DNA of 16,470 nucleotides. It comes from Clostridia bacterium. GTDB lineage: Bacteria > Bacillota_A > Clostridia > Christensenellales > Borkfalkiaceae. The position numbers were made by a program, and so were the translations under genes. Below are positions 14,288-16,470 of this stretch, piece by piece. The notes under the pieces were generated by a model, which saw only the letters and a list, made by a program, of their open reading frames with translations, was not told the origin of the DNA and made no database searches. The DNA is taken from contig JAFTIG010000038.1 in NCBI GenBank assembly GCA_017457015.1, positions 1 through 16,470 on the forward strand. Direction: 5' to 3'. The stretch's first letter is position 1. Each line of letters opens with the position of its first letter.

Positions 14288-16189
14288 ATGAAATTCGGCT
14301 TTGTGAAAGTTGCGGTTTGTTCACCTGAAATAAAGGTCGCGGATACCGTTTATAACGCGGATGCGGTTATAAAGACTATAGACGACGTGATAAGAAAAGA
14401 TGCGGAACTTATAGTTTTTCCAGAACTATGTTTGACGGGCGCAACTTGCGGTGATTTATTTTTAACAAAAACGCTTTTATCGGGGGCGGAGAGTGCAGTC
14501 TTAAAGATAGCGCAAGCAACCGTAGGCAAAAAGGCTTTAATATTTTTAGGCGCTCCAGTAAAAAACGGCAATCTAATATACGATACGGCGATTGCAATAT
14601 CTGACGGAAAGGTGCTTGCCGTTATTCCTAAAACTATAATTCCCAAGGTGGGAGAAAATTCTGACGTGCGCGTTTTTGCCGAATGTCCGTTCGATAATAG
14701 TACGGTAAATATTTGCGGTCAAAAAGTACCGTTCGGCAGTAAGATAATTTTTGAAGATAGTATAAATCCGTATTTTACCGTCGGTGCGGAAATAGGTGGG
14801 GATTTACTCTCTCCGTTAGCACCGTCAACCTATCACGCGCTTAACGGCGCTAATATTATTGTAAATCTTTCGGCGTTTGCTGAAACGGTAGGTAGTAGAG
14901 AGTTCTATCTTTCGGCAGTCAGCGCGCAGTCGAATAAATGCGCCTGTGGTTACGTCTTATCGTGTGCAGGCAGGGGAGAGTCCACTACCGATCAAGTTTA
15001 CGGCGGTCAAAAAATTATCGTGGAGTGCGGTAAAACGCTCGTCGATTACGGTGCGTTTACTTGTGATGCTGCCGTAAGTGAAATAGATTGTTCGTTTATA
15101 GACTTTGAACGTGCAAAAACTCTAAACGGTGAAATGCGTGACGACGGTTATCAAAGAATAGAGTTTAATGCAACTCGTGACGAGTTTAACCTAACTCGAG
15201 CGTATGAAAAAACGCCTTTCGTACCGAACGGTGTTGACTTGACTGCGCGTGCAGAACATATTTTATCCATACAGGCGGAAGGACTTTACAAGAGATTGAA
15301 ACACACCAACGCGTCGAGTGCAGTACTCGGGCTTTCGGGTGGACTTGACTCTACGCTTGCAATACTCGTTGCCGTTACCGCAATGAAAAAATTAAACCGT
15401 CCGCTTAAAGACGTTATAGCCGTTACTATGCCGTGTTTTGGAACTACGTCAAGGACTTATTTAAACACTATCAAACTTTCAAAGGCACTGGGCGTAACGC
15501 TTAAAAAGGTGGATATAGGCAAGGCGACTAAAATACACTTAAAAGATATTAAGCACCCTGATGGAGTTTACGACGCTGCTTACGAGAACGCGCAAGCAAG
15601 GGAGAGAACTCAAGTGCTTATGGATTTGGCGAATATGAATAACGGACTTGTCGTCGGCACGGGTGATTTAAGCGAACTCGCGCTCGGTTGGGCTACCTAT
15701 AACGGTGACCATATGTCCATGTATGCAGTTAACTGCACCATTCCAAAAACGCTCGTTCGTCATATAGTAGAAGTTTACGCAAAGAAAAGCAAAGGTAAAC
15801 TCAAAGCCGTTTTAGAAGATATTTTAGACACGCCCGTAAGCCCCGAACTTTTGCCTGCCGAAAACGACGATATTGCGCAAAGGACGGAAGATATAGTTGG
15901 ACCTTATATTTTGCACGATTTCTTCCTTTTCAATATGATAAGAAAGGGTTTTAGCCCCGAAAAACTTTATGCAGTTGCTTGCTATACGTTTAAGGGTGAT
16001 TTTAGAGAAGAAACTATATTAAAGTGGCTTAAAATTTTTACGAGAAGATTCTTTAATCAACAGTTTAAACGCTCTTGCGTGCCAGACGGTGTAAAAGTCG
16101 GCTCGGTTGCGTTATCGCCAAGGGGTGCTTTTACTATGCCGTCAGATGCCGTTAGTAGACTTTGGCTTGACGAACTTGAAAATTTATAA
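14288..16189 (+). CDS. nadE: Two-domain NAD+ synthetase NadE with glutaminase nucleophile Cys replaced by Gly
   Basis: NadE makes NAD+ from deamido-NAD+, ATP and an ammonia source. The protein has 633 residues in the glutamine-dependent layout. An N-terminal nitrilase-like amidase (about 1-290) would release ammonia, and a C-terminal synthetase (about 320-633) uses it. The synthetase looks complete: ATP-pyrophosphatase P-loop LSGGLDST (349-356), VVGTGDLSELALGW (455-468) and YNGDHMSMYAVN (471-482). In the amidase, Glu (VFPE46) and Lys (VIPK115) of the Glu-Lys-Cys triad are present. The nucleophile position reads GAEIGGD, with G170 where the family has EICED. Spacings (46/115/170) equal those of the M. 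tuberculosis triad (52/121/176). Glutaminase activity is therefore probably lost and free ammonia used. It is a single-gene unit with its own promoter and terminator. Confidence 0.93.
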   Translation: MKFGFVKVAVCSPEIKVADTVYNADAVIKTIDDVIRKDAELIVFPELCLTGATCGDLFLTKTLLSGAESAVLKIAQATVGKKALIFLGAPVKNGNLIYDTAIAISDGKVLAVIPKTIIPKVGENSDVRVFAECPFDNSTVNICGQKVPFGSKIIFEDSINPYFTVGAEIGGDLLSPLAPSTYHALNGANIIVNLSAFAETVGSREFYLSAVSAQSNKCACGYVLSCAGRGESTTDQVYGGQKIIVECGKTLVDYGAFTCDAAVSEIDCSFIDFERAKTLNGEMRDDGYQRIEFNATRDEFNLTRAYEKTPFVPNGVDLTARAEHILSIQAEGLYKRLKHTNASSAVLGLSGGLDSTLAILVAVTAMKKLNRPLKDVIAVTMPCFGTTSRTYLNTIKLSKALGVTLKKVDIGKATKIHLKDIKHPDGVYDAAYENAQARERTQVLMDLANMNNGLVVGTGDLSELALGWATYNGDHMSMYAVNCTIPKTLVRHIVEVYAKKSKGKLKAVLEDILDTPVSPELLPAENDDIAQRTEDIVGPYILHDFFLFNMIRKGFSPEKLYAVACYTFKGDFREETILKWLKIFTRRFFNQQFKRSCVPDGVKVGSVALSPRGAFTMPSDAVSRLWLDELENL

Positions 16190-16220
16190 AACATTATATA
16201 TATTTAATTTCTAATATAAT

Positions 16221-16286
16221 AAAAAGGGTAAAGTTAAACGCTATAAAAGAAAATTGCTTTTTTAAGTGAGATTAACTGCCCTTTTT
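16221..16286 (+). terminator. Long hairpin terminator after nadE
   Basis: AAAAAGGG (16221-16228) pairs with CCCTTTTT (16279-16286). AGTTAA (16232-16237) pairs with TTAACT (16272-16277) across a small asymmetric internal loop. Inside, AAAAG and CTTTT can form a third stem. A T-rich tail follows. The arm span of 66 bases is longer than a usual intrinsic terminator. Confidence 0.65.
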
Positions 16287-16344
16287 TGTTTTTAATTTTT
16301 TTTCAACAAATTAAAATTTTTTTTAAAAAACTATTGAAAATCCG

Positions 16345-16373
16345 TTGACAAACTTTGCTTTCTTGATTATAAT
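16345..16373 (+). promoter_or_regulatory. Consensus promoter of the Fur/PerR-family gene
   Basis: A perfect TTGACA (16345-16350) and perfect TATAAT (16368-16373) have 17-base spacing, giving a start near 16380. It is the strongest promoter in the window by match to consensus, which suits a promoter held down by a repressor. Confidence 0.85.
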
Positions 16374-16389
16374 AATAGTAATCATTACT
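16367..16389. promoter_or_regulatory. Fur/PerR-like operator overlapping the -10 and start site
   Basis: TTATAATAATAGTAA (16367-16381) matches the PerR box TTATAATnATTATAA at 12 of 14 defined positions. The overlapping AGTAATCATTACT (16377-16389) is a perfect 13-base palindrome with the TAAT-n-ATTA core shared by Fur and PerR boxes. It covers the -10 and predicted start, a position that implies repression of the adjacent Fur-family gene by its own product. Confidence 0.6.
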
Positions 16390-16405
16390 GATAAGGAGTT
16401 GCGAG

Positions 16406-16470
16406 ATGCGTTATTCAAAGCAAAGGGAATTGATAACGGAAATCATAAAGGGCAGAAAAGATCACCCGAC
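16406..16470 (+). CDS. Fur/PerR-family metal-responsive repressor (partial, N-terminus only)
   Basis: Only 21 complete codons are visible before the right edge. They read RYSKQRELITEII then KGRKDHP, which fits the N-terminal helix of Fur-family repressors, most like PerR-type proteins (pattern RxSxQRxxIxxxxxxxxxHPT). AAGGAG lies seven bases before the ATG. The metal-binding residues that would separate PerR, Fur and Zur lie outside the window. The PerR-like box in its promoter favours PerR, by inference only. Confidence 0.75.
   Translation, partial: MRYSKQRELITEIIKGRKDHP

Noticed and set aside
16215..16220. TATAAT as a promoter -10 for a small RNA
   Set aside because: No -35-like hexamer is found at 16-18 bases upstream, and the T/A-rich context makes a chance match likely. 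It is mentioned only as a weak possibility beside the hairpin.

Overview
The window looks like part of the chromosome of a strictly anaerobic Firmicute (class Clostridia, probably a gut lineage). The reasons are a clostridial-order rnf operon, AT-rich intergenic DNA with TTGACA/TATAAT promoters and AGGAG ribosome sites, a class II GalT of the Bacillus/Clostridium type, and a Fur-family gene with an autoregulatory box. A finer placement cannot be supported from sequence alone. No tRNA, rRNA, CRISPR array, insertion sequence or phage gene was seen, and there is no gene-free stretch longer than 300 bases.

Left part (1-6054, minus strand): one tight operon, read right to left, of a NusG-domain-II protein, a Gx-transporter-family protein, rnfC, rnfD, rnfG, rnfE, rnfA and rnfB. 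rnfB runs off the left edge. Genes overlap by 1-11 bases or are separated by 1-13. A TTGACA-17-TAAAAT promoter precedes the first gene. The products form the Rnf ferredoxin:NAD+ oxidoreductase, a membrane ion pump. The first two genes are probably accessory.

Middle (6126-8070): a small module. A LysR-type regulator is divergently transcribed from a two-gene operon, a three-helix PQ-loop/SemiSWEET-like membrane protein and an atypical SGNH-hydrolase-like protein. The two promoters overlap, and a T-N11-A palindrome sits about 65 bases upstream of the predicted start of the operon. A 12-helix membrane protein of unknown function (8086-9339, minus) is convergent with the LysR gene and shares a bidirectional terminator with it. 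It appears to be three copies of a four-helix unit.

Right part (9515-16470, plus strand): a four-gene operon of a THUMP-domain rRNA methyltransferase, galT, a sialate-O-acetylesterase-domain hydrolase and galE, closed by a long hairpin. GalT and GalE interconvert galactose-1-phosphate and glucose-1-phosphate through UDP-sugars. The esterase between them may remove acetyl groups from sugars. nadE follows with its own promoter and encodes the two-domain NAD+ synthetase, but the glutaminase nucleophile cysteine is replaced by glycine. This is the most striking observation here. The window ends in the first 21 codons of a Fur/PerR-family regulator whose consensus promoter overlaps a Fur/PerR-like box.
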